A stretch of 64,000 nt of DNA from NCBI GenBank assembly GCA_021613535.1, contig CP075495.1, forward strand, positions 13,578,001-13,642,000. Reading direction: 5' to 3'. Below, one piece after another: positions 37,953 through 50,919 of the stretch. The notes under the pieces were generated by a model. It searched no databases. It saw nothing but the letters and a program-made list of their open reading frames with translations, and was not told where the DNA came from. The position numbers and the translations under genes were made by a program. How positions within the stretch are numbered: position 1 is the first letter of the stretch; each line of letters begins with the position of its first letter. Source of the DNA: Adineta vaga (Eukaryota > Rotifera).

Positions 37953-39848
37953 ATGCATTCACATACAATATCATCCGATTATATCAATGAATTTCGTACT
38001 TCCTTAAAACAATATCCACATATTTCCATTGACGCTGAACTTGATATGCTTAAACCAATGATACCATTAAATCAATGGAAGACAACACATAAAAGCAAAG
38101 ATGATTATGCTATTCGTGTTGCTCGTTTAGTTTGGTTAATATGGAAAGATATCGAATCGATTTGGCCAGATTTTCATCTTCATGATTATTGTTTATTCTT
38201 TGATTTAGAAAGAACAGATCAAGAATTTTATTATATTAATAAAGATATTGGAGAAATCTATAAATATTCGAAAATGATTCTTTTACAAATCGATACAAAT
38301 CTTTCTCAAATAATACAGAATGATTTCTATTCATGTATTTTTATTCAATCTCATTCTAATGAACCATTTCGACGACGAAAATTTCTTTGGCATCAAGATT
38401 GGATACCTGAATATCATCTTAAAGAACGACATTATGAAGATGATTTCGAATTTTTTAAAGATAATATTTGTCTCGGACAATTTGTAAATCAAATATTAAC
38501 AATAGAAGAAATTCATCAGAGATTTTCTCTGTTTGTTTTTTCTAGAGTTATGCTACAGCTCTACTTATTCGAGAATGGCTAGTTGAAAAATGTAAAGAAC
38601 ATCGTATTCATATCGAAAAAAATGATTTTCATCATAAATTTTCATCGATTATACGAGCAAACAATCCAATGGAGAAATATACGAATTATTTACCTCCAAC
38701 AGAAGTTCAACGTTTACATGTACAATTAGCTAATTCTTTATGTTGTGCTATGTAATATCTTATTCTTTATTAAATACTTTTTCGATAGTTTAAAGAAATT
38801 CTTTGTGTCTATTTATCTTAGTCTTCATTTAAATGATAATCAAATACATTTGAACGATGCATTAGCTCGTTTAATTCTTCTTAAAACTGATTATACAAAA
38901 GATTGGTATGATAATAATTGGTATTGTTCTTATAATGATGGTCTTCTTCGTTATCTTATGATGAATATATCATTGGTAAGTGTTTAAAAATAATCAAAAT
39001 CATTCACTATCATTTTTTATGTTAAGCATGGAACATTTGCAATGAATTTAAATTTAAAATTCAATTTTGAATATTATCAATTATTCATTCGACATCTATT
39101 CACTGATTGTGATAATCCCTTTCAAGGACGAATTTATGAAATAGCATCTATTCAATTTCTAACAGCTATACTTTGTGATCTTGGAGAAGATGATCCAAAT
39201 AGATGGAAACATTTCTATAATGGCAAAATCTTGCATACATTATTTAAATACCGTTTGAATTCTCAAGCAATTAAACCTGAAATACGTGATTGTAGACAAA
39301 TTGAAGCTTATTTCACTGAAACAATCATTCAATCCTATCATCATTTTAATCTTTTTGCTAAACAATTACAACATAAAGGAGCAAAATTTTGTATGTAAAA
39401 TTTTTTCTCCAATCAAATCAAATTTTTCGAAAATTTTCAATTGAAATTAGTAATTCTACCAAATGAAAGTCGTTTTATCAACTCATCAACATTATCTTAT
39501 TATGCACCGACTATGAAATATTTCTTGAATGGAAACATGTGGGTCAAATATATTTGTCATTTAGATTATTCATCGGAATATGGAATAATTCAATTGAAAA
39601 ATATATTAATTGGAGAAATCTGTTTGATGCATCATCATATATTTCTTATTGCATTACTTCAAGATACAATTCTGTCAACTAATCATTATTTAGTAATACA
39701 TTCAGATCAAATTCAAGCAAATTTACTTGTTAAAGAACAAGAAAATATTCGTCATATTTATTTTGTTGTCGATAGTCATAGACAAAATGATTATTCGAAT
39801 ATTTTCATTCAATCAAACGAATCAAATAATAAATGTATGATTTCTTGA
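37953..39848 (+). CDS. Unrecognised protein, possibly lineage-specific
   Basis: The start MHSHTISSDYINEFRTSLKQ lies only 125 nt after the previous stop. Exons join cleanly: GQF to SYATALLIREWLVEKC over an intron of about 68 nt, CCA to ILHLNDNQIHLNDALARLIL, SL to HGTFAMNLNLKF, and GAKF to LILPNESRFI. The product is mostly helical with many aromatic and Ile/Leu residues (RVARLVWLIWKDIESIWPDF, YQLFIRHLFTDCDNPFQGRI). It has no signal peptide, membrane span or catalytic motif that I can name. Clean splicing and sustained open frames argue that it is a real gene. I know no homologous family; it may be specific to this lineage or too diverged to recognise by eye. Confidence 0.6.
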
Positions 39849-42047
39849 AAAAGAATCAATGTTATTTCAATAGATAAAAAAATGTATTTTGTTCCGCTTC
39901 TTGTGATTTCAATTGACAACATTTTCTTTAGCATAAAAAAAAAGTAACGAAGAACAATATCTCACCTTCATGGTGAAAGAGAAATATGGTTACACTATGA
40001 TTGATTTCTGTTTCGAAATAAAAATAATCATCAGATGTAGTTTATTATTTTAATAGACATCATTTTCTTTTTCTCTTCTCTTTGACGAATCGATCTAAAG
40101 AATAAGTACATTTTTATCATCATCTGTATTGAATGATGATGAGCACCACAAGTGCGCATTTTAGTTAAAACAACAACCAAATAGAAACTACATACAGACA
40201 AAAAAAAGAGAGAGCGATATCAAAAGCGGCCCGCATACTGTTTGATCACTTTCCTGTCATCTTCTTCATTCAATGTGCTCTTCTCTTTCTCGTGTCAACA
40301 TTCATTCTGTTCTTTGATTGGAACATATTTAGTATATATATATATATATTTATACAAATAAATGATGGCGTTTGTTTTTCTATAGATGTATTAAGATTGT
40401 TACATATTTGATTTTTCAGCATCTTGTAATTACTTCTACAAATCAAATCGATCATTAACGTTTTTTCAGGTGTATGCATACTCAAATGAAAGAAAAAGAA
40501 TCGATGTTTTTATCTCAAAGGTGTCATAAATAGAGATGCGCTTTGTAGAAATATGGCGGTATAAATACTTTTATTCTTTTTATGCACACTCTTTCGTTGT
40601 TGTCCTTTAATGGTCGTTTATTTATGTACGAGATTTACACGGCACTATATATGTATATGTGTATGTTTATCTTAGAAAGAACAACGACGGAGACTGTGAT
40701 CTTCAGCATTTCATATCTTGTGTATATGTAATTAGAAAATGAGTTTTGAATCTCTCTCTCTCTCTTTCTATTGTTCTATAAACATATACAAATATATATA
40801 TATATATATATTTGCTATTCATGAACAATAACATATCTTCGACAGAAATGAGAAATAGTTAATCTATGAAAATTATTATTATTCTTTAATCTTAAATATC
40901 TTCTTATGAAAGAAAAAGAAAAGAAGAGAAAAGAAAACATGATATGATTTTTCTTTCCTATCAACCAGGTTTCTTTTATTACATCTCGATGTCAAAATTG
41001 AAATTGACTTTTTCTTGCTGTCATTGCAACTAGTTAAAAAAACATATACATAAACAACGGAAGTCGCATAGAGAAAGTTAATTTTTTCTTTAACTATAAA
41101 TCTTCGTCACATATTTCAATATAGACACGAAATGAATACTTTAGACAAACAAACGATTCCGATTGTTTGTCTTGCTTTAGGCAGTTGCTAGAAGATGTAC
41201 CGCACACACATATACACATAAGTTTCGACAATGAACTATTACAATAGTAGTAGTAGTAGCAGCAGCAGCAGCCAAGTGATGTGTTTGATGTCCACATATA
41301 TACATATTTATATTTTGTTTCCTCAAGAATTCATTGTAGAATAACACTAATATATATAAAAGCCTGAAGATAAAAACGAATTTACTCGACGGCACACGTA
41401 TGTCCCCATCATTAATTATTTATGATGATGAACATGTAAATTTTCATTCGGATTAAAATTTCATTGGTTAAAAAGAAAAAGAAGAAACCATAATCGGAAG
41501 AAAAACATCGAAAAATCTCTAGTCAATTACATCATACTGTTCGATCGAACATTCCATATCTGATGAGAATTATCGTGATAGAGCAATAAGAAAACAAGCC
41601 CGAGGACATCAGGAATGTTTATATGATGCTCTACTAATGTATATGAGAATAGGCAAAATAAGATACAAATCACATAATGCTGTTGAAAAAGAAATTATCA
41701 AATTGCATATCGACACGCACACCATGAAGCTTATCATTGTAAAACAAGTGGTCTGTATGGTTTTTTTGTCTTCTTCTTTCCTCGTCTTCATCGAACTAGA
41801 TTGTTTGTTTATATTCGATCATAAATTATAAACGTTATGATTATAGATGTGTTTCAAAGATAGGTGACACTTATATTATTTGTTACATATGCAAGAGAAA
41901 TTGATTATTTCCATATAGACAGATAAATCGTTGTTATTTAAAAAAAACACTGAATTGACAAGAGACTTTTTTGGAATGAAAAACAAAACAAGAAGAAAAA
42001 ACACACACGTTTGAATATTTATTTTTTGTTCAGTGTTCTGTGAAGTT
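39849..42047. other. Noncoding interval between convergent genes
   Basis: About 2.2 kb between the unrecognised gene (+) and FoxL1 (-). TA microsatellites lie at about 40331-40349 and 40792-40810, and a trinucleotide CAG/TAG run near 41247-41271. No coding sequence was recognised. Confidence 0.5.
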
Positions 42048-43141
42048 TTATTTTGTTGAAAAATGTCGATCATAGACAGGATTAAGACCAAAACTATTTG
42101 TTAATAACGATAAATATTGTGGAGGAATTGACGATAAATATGGATTATTATTATTATTATTATTATTGTTATTATATCGACAAGGAGATAATGACGAATC
42201 AACAGATTTGCTTTCTTTACTTGGTGCAATTAATGTATCAATAGATGAAAATGCTGAAACTGTTTTGATTTTTTTCTTATTATCATTCTCAGGTGTTGGT
42301 GAACGTCGTCGTTTTTTTGTATCTAATGAATCGATTTTAAGAAAAGAATATTGATCATAATTGCTGGTTTGATTTATATCGTCATCATCATGATGTGATG
42401 ATATTAATAGTGAATTATGATTGGATTCGGATGATGAGAGAGACGATTCATCTAAAGGTATTGATGATGATGTTGAAGGAGGTTTTTGTATACTTGATAT
42501 CATTTGTTTTGGTCGACGTTTACGACGACGATAATTGCCATTTTCAAACATTTCATCACATTTCGAATCTAATGTCCAATAACTTCCTTTACCTGGTTTA
42601 CCTGAATATAAGAAAAAAAGAAAAGAAAACGAAAAAATGTTGTTGCTTTTTTTTCTCTTCATTAAACAATGCTAATACCTTTTTCTCTTGGTACTTTTAT
42701 AAAACAATCATTTAATGATAAATTATGTCGAATTGAATTTTGCCAACCTTGTTTATTTTCATGATAATATGGAAAACGTTCCATAATAAACTGATAGATT
42801 CCATTTAGAGTTATTTTATGATGAGGTGCATGTTTAATTGCCATTGCAATTAGTGCAATATATGAACTAAAAGAGAGAAGAAGATGAAAATAAATATGCT
42901 GAAGACATAAATTCTATTCGTACTAAGGTGGTTTTTGATGTTGTTCACGTTTATCCGATGGTGATTGAGAACGAAGAAGATAGTTTCTTAATAGAGCATA
43001 AGATTCTGGTGATAATTGTTCATTGGTTAATCCAGGTGTAGAGGGATTTCCCGTTGCGGCATAGAATAGATGTGGTGCACCTAGTGCTGCAGCTGTTGCA
43101 GCTAAGTATGCTTGTTGTAAATGATGTGATGATGAAATCAT
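42048..43141 (-). CDS. FOXL1: Forkhead transcription factor FoxL1
   Basis: Three exons. The first gives [20 protein letters not shown] and ends EQHQKPPY. The forkhead domain runs [60 protein letters not shown] and [20 protein letters not shown], then [14 protein letters not shown]. The tail of the domain (REKG, then [18 protein letters not shown]) matches FoxL1 ([22 protein letters not shown]) better than FoxC or FoxF. The third exon is Ser-, Asp- and Asn-rich with a basic patch ([19 protein letters not shown]) and a run of about ten asparagines (42145-42177). FoxL1 is a nuclear winged-helix factor acting in gut mesoderm in other animals. Large noncoding flanks on both sides fit a developmentally regulated gene. 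Confidence 0.88.
42145..42177 (-). repeat. Trinucleotide repeat encoding polyasparagine in FoxL1
   Basis: An AAT/AAC trinucleotide run on the minus strand encodes about ten consecutive asparagines in the C-terminal region of FoxL1. Confidence 0.9.
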
Positions 43142-45027
43142 TTTGATTCTTTTAATAAGAAATTAATTCTGATCTTGTGAATGATTATGGAAGTCGATGT
43201 ATTTTGTATATATGTGTAAAAAAAGCAAAAGGAAAAGAAAACGAAGAGAGAAGAAGAGAGAGAAAGAGAAAGAGAAAGAGAGAAAATGGAAAGAAAATGT
43301 TGACTGGTCGAGTGATGATTGTTTTTCTTTGCTTTCCGTCGGTACAATTCCAATCAATTGATCTTATATGAAGAAGGAGAAAAAAGAAATAAACCAATAC
43401 GATGCGTTTTTCTTTCTCTTCTTTCAATAAAGCAATCAATGTTCTCCCTTTTCTTTTCTTTTCTTTTCTTTTCTCGTTTTACTACTCGTCGTCGATGTGT
43501 ATTTTTAATAAAACACCTATGTTTCATCAGAAGCATTCCTACTAAACCAAACTTCCATTGTTATTTTAACTTTCTTCTTGTCATCCAATGTACACATACA
43601 CTTCTTTTACCAATTTTGCTTTCTTTTTTCTCTCTTCTTCTTCTACAGCTTCTCTTTTGTTCAATTAAAAATTGAGTTTCGCGAGAAAATATTTTTACCT
43701 AAAGGAAAAAACGAAACTTATCGTTTAAACAAAAAAAATTATGATATAAGTTTTGTTAAGTGATCCTAAAGCGTTTAGTTGACAAAGAAGAAGAAAAACT
43801 CGATCTTAATAATAATAACGATTGCATGATTTCGATAATAGAGTTGATTAAGACGAGAAAGAAAACATGATGTTTTTATAAAAGATTTTTTTTTCTTCGT
43901 CTTTTTGTTTCTTATGATGTTTGTAATGTTAATAGTCTTGAATACGAATCAAAACATGAATGAATACAAAAAGGATGTAGTGTAATTTGATATGACACAG
44001 ATAAATATATACATATACTTCGCAAAAGAGGATAAGTAGAAGACTGTGATTCATTACAATACTCTCTCTCTCGCTCGCTCGCTGGCTCGTTAAGACAACA
44101 CTTCAAAATTTGTATAACTATTTCTCTTCTGACCTATCTATATTGACATATATAAATAATTGGTAACTGTGTACATTTGTTTGCTATGATCGGAGATTTG
44201 AAAAAGAAAAAATTCAATTTCATTGGAGATGATAAAAGATTTTTTTTTGTAACTATTATTGGGTATATAAATTATTGACATTATATTTTGCGTCGATTGT
44301 AGACAAATAAAGATGCCACACAATAAATAGTTGAAGTAAAAATGTGTCCTTCTTCTTCCTCTGTTAGTCGTATTCTTTTTTTTCTTCGTCGTATTTAAAC
44401 CAAACAATCAACATAGTAAAAGCAACATACAACAGACACTCAAGATGACAACATTTAATATTTGCAACAAGTAAATCAAAAGATGAATACAAATGACAAA
44501 CGCGCTTATTTCTTTTGTCCTTAGTGAATGAATGGATAAGTGAGCAAGCGTTTGTTGAATGTCTATGTCTTCTTTTGCTTTACTACACAAACATGTTGTT
44601 TTCGAACTACTCGATCATGAAATAACATAACTAACATGAATAATCAAGGTAGAAAGATAAACTCTACAAGTGTACTTGTTACTACATCTTCTGGGTAAAA
44701 TTTGATCAAGAATATCATCAATAACGAGTCAGAATTTGTTTATTTAAAAAGAAACGATGTTTTATTTTCACAGTTGAATTATCAAACGATATATTTAGAA
44801 ACGTTTTCAAAACAAATCTTTCAAGTAAAGAAAAAGAAACGAATGTTTGTTTCATCGAACTAGTTAATCAATGAATATTATTCTTTTATATTTTCATAAT
44901 TCAGTTTAGTTTCTGCGATCGAAATAAAAAGACACATGGCCGATTATCACTAAATTATAAAAAAAAAACTTCTCTTTGATTATGAAATGTTTTTATTTGA
45001 TGTTAATATTCAATACATATAACAAAA
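43142..45027. other. FoxL1 upstream noncoding region
   Basis: About 1.9 kb. It contains a GA/AAG-rich block (43240-43290), a TTTTC tandem run (about 43447-43475) and TC(G/T)C repeats near 44065-44085. I recognise no gene. It is likely the FoxL1 promoter plus the 3' flank of the small secreted gene. Confidence 0.5.
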
Positions 45028-45367
45028 TCAATTTAATTTAGATGATTGTAATATTGGAGTATAAAGAACACGACCAGTTCGATCACTGATAATAACACGT
45101 ACATAACCTGATGTGATTGCTTCGTTCGATTGAGGAGAACTTTCTCGCATAATTTCAATTGGTCGTCCAGGTGCTAAAATAAAAGGTTGTTAAGTAAAAA
45201 TTAAAATAAATCAACAAACCTTCACGATCAATTTGACGCCAAGCAGCTTGAACAGTTTTACCTATTAAACCTTCGAATCGTTGTCGTATATCGCTTTCTG
45301 CATTGATTGTAAACAAAACGAATGTTAAGGTAACGAGAATCGTTAGATAAAATGTTGATAGACGCAT
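45028..45367 (-). CDS. Small secreted protein, potato-inhibitor-I-like
   Basis: Two exons encode about 98 residues. Exon 1 starts MRLSTFYLTILVTLTFVLFT, a clear signal peptide, followed by INAESDIRQRFEGLIGKTVQ. Exon 2 continues APGRPIEIMRESSPQSNEAI and ends with GYVRVIISDRTGRVLYTPIL. The pattern of LIGKT near the start, AAxxxI, and RVxxxxDxTGxVxxxPxL at the end resembles potato inhibitor I (family I13) serine protease inhibitors. Similarity was judged by eye and the reactive loop is not clear, so the function is tentative. No cysteines occur in the mature part, as in many I13 proteins. The second exon ends at TGA. It stands alone, 578 bp from the divergent pyruvate kinase start. Confidence 0.55.
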
Positions 45368-45944
45368 TGTTTTGATGATGATGATGAAAAAACGATCGAA
45401 TGAAAGGTGTTTTTTAAGATAACGATCAAATTTAAATAACTTGGAGGATTTAGTTTAACCTTTACGATTGCGTAGGTTTGGGAGGGAGGAGTTATAATGA
45501 ATCATAATCATTATTGTGATATGAAAATTGTTACTAGTTCTTTCGTTTTCACACTCAAATGTCATTGCGTTACAATAACATTTATATAGTCTTTATGGAA
45601 AATATGACTTTGTCTAGAATGAATGATTCAATGAAATAATCGATGATCTATGATCAAATATTGTCGTCGAATTAAATTAATCTAATACAATATAAGCAAA
45701 ACATAACTTTGAATAAGAGATATCGTGTAGCTATTCTTGGATTTTAATCGAATAGATAATATTGTTTCAAATTTGTGTTGACTTCATGAGATCTGCGTGC
45801 GTGTTAGAGTAAAAATAAGTAAGAATATCACAGATTCATAAAAAAAAATGAAAAGAAAACGCGGATAGTTAGGAATGATTGAATTCAAAAGTTAGTCTCT
45901 CTTTTATTTCGTGAATAATATTTATTATCGATTATTTTTTCTGT

Positions 45945-47160
45945 ATGTCGACAAAAATAATTACCACACTTGGACCAGCTAGTGATAATCCTGAAGTTTT
46001 ACAATATTTTAAAGAACATTCTGTTGAAATCGCTCGTTTAAATGGTTCACATGGTATCATTGAAGAACATTTACGTATAGCTAAACTTGCAGTAAATGCT
46101 GGATTAGATTTAATGCTTGATTTACCTGGACCAAAGATTCGTTTAGGTGAAATTCATGATAAAACATTGACAGTAAAAACTGGTGAAAAAGTTTTCATTG
46201 AAAAAGAAAAAGATGAGACAGAAACGAAAATTATCCCTATAGAAAATGGTATAAAGATTCTTCCATGTCAATTTTCCATAGAGAAATCAACAAAAATAAA
46301 TGATACTGTCTATGTTGATGATGGTAAACTTCAATTTCGAGTGCTTAAAGTTGAAAATAATCGTATACAAGTTGAAGCACTCAATAGTGGACCAGTTAAA
46401 AGTCATAAAGGTGTCAATTTACCTTGTAAATTATTTTAAAAAATCCTCTATATTCAATCTCTTTCGTATATATTTAGATGGTAAAATTGATATTGATTTT
46501 TTGACTGAAAATGATCATCGTCTTCTAGAAAAATTATTACCTATTATCAAACCAAAATATGTTGCAACATCATTTGTAAAAACTGTCAATGATATTCATC
46601 GTTTAAAACAAGCTATTGATGAAACTCTTTCTCTTAAACAAAATTATTATCCAAAAATTATTGCCAAAATTGAAATGGCTGAAGCTATCGAAATACCAAA
46701 TATAACGAATATTATCAATGAATGTGATATGATTATGATTGCACGTGGTGATTTAGCTCTTGAAACAACGCCTGTTCATATTCGTGTACCATTTATTCAA
46801 ACTGATTTAGTTCAACGTTGTCGACAACAATCTAAACCATTTATTATTGCGACACAAATACTTGAATCAATGATCACATGTCCAGTACCAACTCGTGCTG
46901 AAGTTTCTGATCTTTATCGAGCAGTTGTTTTAGATCAAGCTAACTATGTTATGCTCTCTGGTGAAGCAGCTATTGGTCAATATCCAAAAGAATGTGTAAC
47001 ATTTATGCATGATCTTATTTATTATAACGAGAAGAATAGTCATACGATTAATTTTAATCAACCAAATCGAAAACATTCAAAAACAACTAAAGATCGACAG
47101 AAATCAATGAAAAGAAATGTCTCTTCAATGAAAGAGGAGAAAAGAAAAAGAAATGTATAA
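45945..47160 (+). CDS. Short pyruvate kinase lacking the C-terminal domain
   Basis: Two exons (45945-46425 and 46478-47160) with one 52-nt intron encode 387 residues, against about 470-530 for typical pyruvate kinase. The (beta/alpha)8 barrel and small B domain are present. Visible are TKIITTLGPASDN, ARLNGSHG, DLPGPKIRLG, then KIIAKIEMAEAIE with the catalytic lysine, MIARGDLALE with the metal-binding aspartate, QILESMITCPVPTRAEVSDL and YVMLSGEAAIGQYP. The reaction is phosphoenolpyruvate plus ADP to pyruvate plus ATP. The C-terminal allosteric domain is absent; the barrel runs straight into a Lys/Arg-rich tail (KEEKRKRNV). ARLNGSHG departs from the usual RLNFSH. Immediate MSTKIITTLGP at the N-terminus, without the usual animal extension, looks prokaryotic, so horizontal acquisition is plausible but unproven. 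Confidence 0.82.
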
Positions 47161-50100
47161 ATTAATAATTACATGAATAATATTCATTAGAGAGAAGAAA
47201 GTTATTTATTCGATATACATTATTCATATACTTCATTTACAAAAAATGAGAAAAAGGAAATGAACGAGTCATCATCAGAACAAAATTGAAGTACTATGAT
47301 GACTATCGCCATTATCAAGGGAAATCTTAGTTCAAAGACAAGAAGAAAAACGACGATCTTATTATCTGGCTCATCAGATTATGATTGAAAGCAATTATCA
47401 AATTGATACACAATTGTCTTGAAAAGAAAATAATTGACTGTATAACGTTTTTCTCCTTCATCAGATCAACTCTATTTTAATTTGGAAGAATAAACTACTA
47501 ATTTTGATTGATTTAAATAACAAATATATATATATCGAATACTCTAAAGAATCGATGTTGATGTTTAGAATTAATCAAAAAAGTGTTCACTTATTTTATA
47601 TGCTTGAGATAATAAAATGATTCAATATGATTGTTAAGATGAGCCTCAATTCCTCGTCAAACCTCCGTCCAAAAGAAAAAAATCGATTTGTGACAAAGAT
47701 TAACGAGGTGTTGAAAACTCATCTGTTTTTCAATAGGTAAGAATTTCTATTGACATGCGCAAAATATACACAGATGATAAAAATACTACGACGACAACAA
47801 CAATAATTTGATACGATTGTACTAAGAATCGCGTGAAAGAGAAAGAATAGATTGTTAATATTAGATGCAAAGAAATGTAATAATAAGAAAAATCTGATAT
47901 AATGATGAGTTTAATTGACAAAAAGAAAGGTAAACATAAAAATAAATACGAATTTATTAATGACGAAGTAAAATATGAAAAAAGATATGTATCTTTATCT
48001 CGTTTTTTTTTGGCCTTGTCGCATAGTTTTTTGTTCTTTTTTCCTTCTGTTTCTTTTCTGATTACTATTTGAAGAAAATAAAACAAAATAGATATATCCA
48101 TCAAACATCGTTGATAGGTTTTGATTATATATTCGATTTAATTGCTTGTCGAAATGATAATTGAATAAAAAGAAGTAAAACATCTGACCTTAGATGACAT
48201 TTCTAGTCAGATGAGTAAGTTTACTATTCATCTGTCGACGAATTGTACATCTAAACATGTACGAAGAAAAACCACACGATGAATGAGCGAATGTGTACAT
48301 ATTCCTATAGCTAAAGAAGCGAACAGCAATCGTCGACGAGTGCGTATGTGTATACACTTGCACATTAAGTATTATCATTCGATTCGACCAACTCTTCTCC
48401 TAACTCTGATGTGTGTATTGAGTGAAGGACAAAAGAGAATTCTTCTCACAGTAATGCTCAACTCTACATAAGAAGAGTTCAACCTTGTCGAAAGCGAGTT
48501 CGCATAGATGTATGTATATATGTATATATATATATATATATGTGCATGTGTGTGTGTATATGTAAGAAGGAAAGAACGAGTTCTAATTGCAGCTCGGGGT
48601 CGCAACTAAACACGAGAAGTGTGTGCGTGTATGTCTACGCCATCAGCTGCGTTCGTTTGCTGATTTATGTCGGTGATCGAATTAGACAGCAGGCACTTCC
48701 TGCTTATAAGCCGATTCTTGATCTTACACGCAGGGAGGTCTGAAGTAATCAACAATCTATGTCGCACACACGCACTCGACAAGAAAAAGCACTTTCGACT
48801 CGGTATGCTTCCATTATTCCTATTACTAATTGTCTTTTTTTTCCATAGCGTTTTCCAATAAAAAAAATGGTATGTATATAAAAAAAAGAAAAACATAAAG
48901 ATCGTTTTTCTTTCATCGTCGTTCTCTTTGTTTTCGAAGTACTGTTTGAAAAGAAAGTAGAAAGATAAACATTCTCTGTTATGAAAAAAAAACGAGGAAA
49001 CTACATGATCCCATTCATCTTACCTTATTGAATATACAGTGCCAGCAGGATGCATTATCATCAATACTTACCAAAGTACTATACTTGCATGTCACTTATC
49101 TAATAATAAAAACGACGATGTCGACAATACAACGTGTGCGAGACATGACGACGAATGATGATGATGATGATGGTAAAGAATAATAAATGTGGCTGCTGCT
49201 ACTGCTACTGAATCTAATCTCATGAGATGAACTCTCATTTGTTTCCGATCATTGTCGTTGTTCATTTTTTGCTTTTACTTCTGCTTCTAAAACAAGAGAG
49301 CATAGTCCTTATTCTGATCCTTAGTTAACTCTTCTTACCGTTCTTAATTCTTTCAATGTCAATATATAGTTCAAAAAGAATTGCATATAAAGAATGATTA
49401 TGTCATTCCATATATCAAAATCTTTGATCAATATTTCACTGTAAGAAGAGAGAATAATTTGAGTCGAAATGATGGTATTTTACGTTCTTATTGCTAGTCG
49501 CTCGTTCTTCTCTTCACTGTCTCTTTTGCTCTCACATCTTTTTTTGTGCCTTTGCGCACATACATACATACACACGCTCTTATGAATTGTATTGCAGCAG
49601 ATGGTATAGTGTAGTAAAGGGAAAAAACGGAGGCAAATGAGAAAGCGCGAACGAATGATGTGGCGTGGACATTCGCATACACATATGTATGTATCATATA
49701 AAAAAAGCATTTGCTTCACTATTCATTCGTCTTTCTTTCTTTCTTTCTTTCTCGTATTTGCTTCTTTTTTTGGCACTTTTCTTCCGTTTTTCTCTCATTC
49801 TCTTGTCCTCTTCGTCGTCGTCCTTATCGTTGTTCGTCGATGTTAGACCCACAATGTTTTTTGCCTATTCCATGTCTTTCACATTGCTGTATGTGTGTGT
49901 GTGTGTGTGTGTCAATGATAGAAGAAGTAGTAGAAAAAAGAAACGATGAGGACGCTCTACGATGATGCGAAATGCTTATGTGTATGTGCGCGTCGATAGA
50001 TTATATTTTCTATCTATGATGACGATGAGAATGCGGAAAACGCGTGCTACGGTTGTCGACTAACTTCGAATCGATCCGTCGTCTTTTCTTAGTTTCCTTT

Positions 50101-50919
50101 TTCTCTCGTAGTTCTTTTCCAATATTAAAGATTTTTCGCTCGATGTCATGAAACACACACACACAGATAAAACTATGATGTAAGCAGAATAAATAGAATC
50201 CACAGTCAGTTTTAATATGATGAACATAAGAAAGAATACCAAGTGAAAAAAAGATAAAAGGTATCTTAAGTAACACTATCTGATCGAATATCGAGTAAAC
50301 TAATTGAACTACAAAGTGGAAAAGAAATCAAACAAGAGAAAAAACATGTTGTCTCAAAAATATCTACACGTCGAGGAAATCCACACAAATGATTATTAGA
50401 AAAAAAAGAAGAAGAAAAGAGGACAGAAACAAAAAAGAAAATCACAATTCTCATTCATCAATACTACTTCTGCTCCTCTCAGTACTTCTTATTAGTTCGA
50501 ACCAACTGCAGGAAACATCCACATCAATGTATTGAATGTAGATAAATATTTTCCTGTACGATTTCTCTCTCTCTCCTTCTCCCTGTCTACACAACTACTA
50601 AACTAATAAAGGACAATCGTTATTCTTCTCCTCCCTCATCATAGGAAAAAATGTTAATTCTTTGGTTGTTTAGCCGGCACGTTCACTGATTAGATTGAAG
50701 AAAAGTTGAACTCCATGCTAATCGGAATGAATACACGACAAATGCAATCGTCTTCTTATTCTTTCTTAGATTATCTATATGCAAATGAATGTTAGACTTC
50801 GATGAAAGTGTTTCCTTGAATAAGTTCATCATTTCATTAAGCAAGTTTGATCACAAGAAGAAGAAAAAAAGAGAATTTCTTTATTATAATAAAAAAATAC
50901 GTGTTATGAGTTCACGACA
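47161..50919. other. 3.8-kb noncoding region between convergent genes
   Basis: It lies between pyruvate kinase (+) and CSN6 (-). Contents seen: TA runs (about 47524-47534, 48515-48541), a (TTTC)n run at about 49734-49753, a (TG)n run near 49889-49911, and many AAAGA/TTTCT tracts. No spliced coding structure was recognised, although the length could conceal a short or RNA gene. Confidence 0.45.

Noticed and set aside
48375-48605. Tandem Tyr-Ile frame on -
   Set aside because: Simple translation of a (TA)n microsatellite.
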